Assembly: GCF_023072595.1 (NCBI RefSeq)
Contig: NZ_JALLGK010000001.1
Location: 1-64,000 of the forward strand
Origin: Streptomyces sp. XM4193
Lineage (GTDB): Bacteria > Actinomycetota > Actinomycetes > Streptomycetales > Streptomycetaceae
DNA: 64,000 bases
Reading direction: 5' to 3'
Positions 62,462 through 64,000 of the stretch are shown piece by piece; position 1 is the stretch's first letter; every line of letters starts with the position of its first letter. A program made the translations under genes and the position numbers. The notes beneath the pieces were generated by a model that saw only the letters and a program-made list of their open reading frames with translations, made no database searches and was not told the DNA's origin.

Positions 62462-64000
62462 TCAGTCGACCGGCGCCAGCCGGTCCACGATGCCGGGGTT
62501 GGCGTCCATCCACTTGCGGACGGACTCCTCCTCCTTGCCCGCGCCGCCGTTCTGGATCTCGGCCTCCAGTGCGGCGAGCTCCTTCTCGGTCATCTTGAAC
62601 TTCTCCAGCCACTTGTTCAGCTCGGGGAGGTCCTCGGCGAAGGACTTCTTACCGGTGATGTGGATGTTGTCGCCCTCGCCCCAGGCGCCCTTCGGGTCCT
62701 CGAGCTTGACCAGGTCGTGCTCCGCGTATGCCCAGTGCGGGGACCACAGGGTGACGACGACCGGCTCCTTCTTCTTGATGGAGCGGTCGAGCTCGGCGAG
62801 CATCGTGCCGGTCGAGGAGGACACGATCTCCCAGTCCTCCAGGCCGTACTCCTTGACGACCTTGTCCTTGAGGATGCCCATCATGCCGGCGGAGGACTCG
62901 ATGCCGATGATCTTGCCCTTGAACTTGCCCTTGTGGTCCTTCAGGTCCTCGAGGGACTTGACGTCCTTCATGTACGAGGGCACCGACAGCTCGAGCGTCG
63001 TGGGGCCGTACCACTGGCCCACGTCGGTGAGCTTGTCGCCGTACTTGTCCATGTACTGCTTGTGCGTCGTCGGCAGCCAGGCGTCGAACTGGACGTCCAT
63101 GTCGCCCCTGGCCAGCGCCGTGTAGAGCGGACCCGGGTCGAGCTGCTTGATCGAGGGCTTGTAGCCGCGGTCCTCGAGGATGTTGTGCCACAGCCAGGTG
63201 GTGGCGATGGCCTCGTCCCACGGGAAGTAGCCGAGCTTCACGGGCTTGCCCGCGTCCTTGCCCTCGGCGGTCTCGCCGCCGCCGACCGGAGCCATCTTCT
63301 CGACGTAGTCGTCGGGCTTGGTCTCCAGCCACTCCTTGACCGCGTCCTGCTCCTTGCCCTTGCCGGCCTCGGTGATCAGCTTCTCGAGGTCGGTGAGGTC
63401 CTTCTCGGTCATCTTGAAGTTCTTCAGCCAGCCGGAGACCGTCGGGTCGTCCTCGCTGAAGCCCTTGCGCGCGACCGTGTGGATCTTGTCGCCCTTGCCC
63501 CAGGCACCCTTGGTGTCCTCTAGCTTGGTCATCTCGTACTTGCTGTACGCCCAGTGCGGCGACCACAGGGTGGCGACGATCGGCTTCTCCTGCTTGTACG
63601 AGCGGTCCAGCTCGGCCAGCATCGACGCCGTCGAGGAGGAGACGATCTTCCAGTCCTCCAGCCCGTACTCCTTGACCACCTTGTCCTTGAGGATGCCCAT
63701 CATTCCGGCGGACGCCTCAATGCCAATGATCTTGCTGTCGAACTTGTCCTCGTTCTTCTTGAGGTCCTCGAGGGTCTTGATGCCCTTCATGTACGAGGGC
63801 ACCGCGAGTTCGAGCGTGGTGGGGCCGTACCACTGGCCGAGGTCCTCCAGCTTGTCGCCGTACTTCTCCCAGTACTGCTCGTGGGTGGTCGGCAGCCAGG
63901 TGTCGGTCTGGAAGTCCAGATCACCCTTGGCGAGTGCGGCGAACATCGGGCCCGGGTCCAGCTGCTGCATCGTCGGCTTGTAGCCGCGCTGCTCCAGGAC
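62462..64000 (-). CDS. Glycine betaine/proline ABC transporter substrate-binding protein with two OpuAC domains (5' end missing)
   Basis: The frame is open to the right edge, so the N-terminus and signal peptide are outside; 512 residues remain. Two copies of the OpuAC domain lie in tandem, about 274 residues apart. Each has QLDPGP, then a GDxDxQxDxWLPTTHxQYxxKYGDKL block, GQWYGPTTLEL, GIEASAGMMGILKDKVVKEY (or GIESSAGMMG) and TLWSPHWAY. The tryptophans that form the betaine-binding cage are thus present in both. The usual family protein has one such domain. The protein would bind compatible solutes outside the membrane for an ABC importer used in osmotic stress; the other transporter genes are not in this window. 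Confidence 0.93.
   Translation of the reverse strand, partial: VLEQRGYKPTMQQLDPGPMFAALAKGDLDFQTDTWLPTTHEQYWEKYGDKLEDLGQWYGPTTLELAVPSYMKGIKTLEDLKKNEDKFDSKIIGIEASAGMMGILKDKVVKEYGLEDWKIVSSSTASMLAELDRSYKQEKPIVATLWSPHWAYSKYEMTKLEDTKGAWGKGDKIHTVARKGFSEDDPTVSGWLKNFKMTEKDLTDLEKLITEAGKGKEQDAVKEWLETKPDDYVEKMAPVGGGETAEGKDAGKPVKLGYFPWDEAIATTWLWHNILEDRGYKPSIKQLDPGPLYTALARGDMDVQFDAWLPTTHKQYMDKYGDKLTDVGQWYGPTTLELSVPSYMKDVKSLEDLKDHKGKFKGKIIGIESSAGMMGILKDKVVKEYGLEDWEIVSSSTGTMLAELDRSIKKKEPVVVTLWSPHWAYAEHDLVKLEDPKGAWGEGDNIHITGKKSFAEDLPELNKWLEKFKMTEKELAALEAEIQNGGAGKEEESVRKWMDANPGIVDRLAPVD

Overview
This window reads as chromosomal DNA of a Streptomyces-like actinomycete. It is very GC-rich, coding frames have almost only G or C in third positions, GTG and TTG starts are common, and ATGA/GTGA gene overlaps are frequent. 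Typical families are present: an AfsR-type regulator, a SpoIIE-type phosphatase with a kinase-like domain, TerD, ECF sigma factors, Methyltransf_19, and a CU044_5270 protein. Nothing visible fixes the species.

Layout. Positions 1-114 are the 5' end of a 16S rRNA gene on the minus strand, followed to about 647 by its leader and promoter region. From 648 to 12.7 kb come a divergent MarR/MFS pair, a PAS-SpoIIE-HATPase phosphatase, a type II NADH dehydrogenase, a TetR regulator, a membrane-anchored ECF sigma factor ending in a carbohydrate-binding-like domain, and an asparagine-synthetase-like protein with a long disordered insert. A tRNA-Gly(CCC) gene at 13217 is the target of a 4.1-kb element (13247-17401) bounded by perfect 62-bp direct repeats. 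The element has no integrase. It carries a KorSA-like GntR repressor, a Pif-like NUDIX protein, an ATPase with a fresh internal duplication, three small unknown genes and a large inverted repeat. A decayed copy of the same GntR gene lies just outside its right end.

From 17.98 to 26.1 kb is a complete kdp potassium-uptake locus (a 27-residue microprotein, then kdpF-A-B-C-D-E). Next come a secreted M23 peptidase, an AfsR-like regulator, TerD, a CPBP protease and a YdcF protein. An operon for a PaoABC-type molybdenum aldehyde oxidoreductase with its XdhC chaperone follows. metE sits behind a cobalamin riboswitch.

From 42.6 to 52.3 kb is a signalling block: a membrane protein, a MoxR-like AAA ATPase with a striking Trp repeat and its coupled partner, a Ser/Thr kinase with a PQQ propeller, an overlapping kinase-like protein with altered catalytic residues, an FHA protein, and a two-helix membrane protein. 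At 52.3-54.8 kb is a probable defence insert with less biased codon use: a T4-beta-protein-like gene divergent from a small modification-dependent restriction-like enzyme (SRA-like plus PD-(D/E)XK). After it come a frameshifted ECF sigma gene open in frame into its CU044_5270 partner, a gene-poor 1.2-kb stretch with tandem repeats, a PucR-methyltransferase fusion, a TetR/MFS pair, and a glycine-betaine-binding protein with two tandem OpuAC domains cut by the window end.

The best candidates for something undescribed are the integrase-less tRNA element with its immunity-like pair, the AAA/Trp-repeat operon beside the kinase/FHA cluster, and the two-gene defence insert. All calls rest on reading the sequence; no database search was run.
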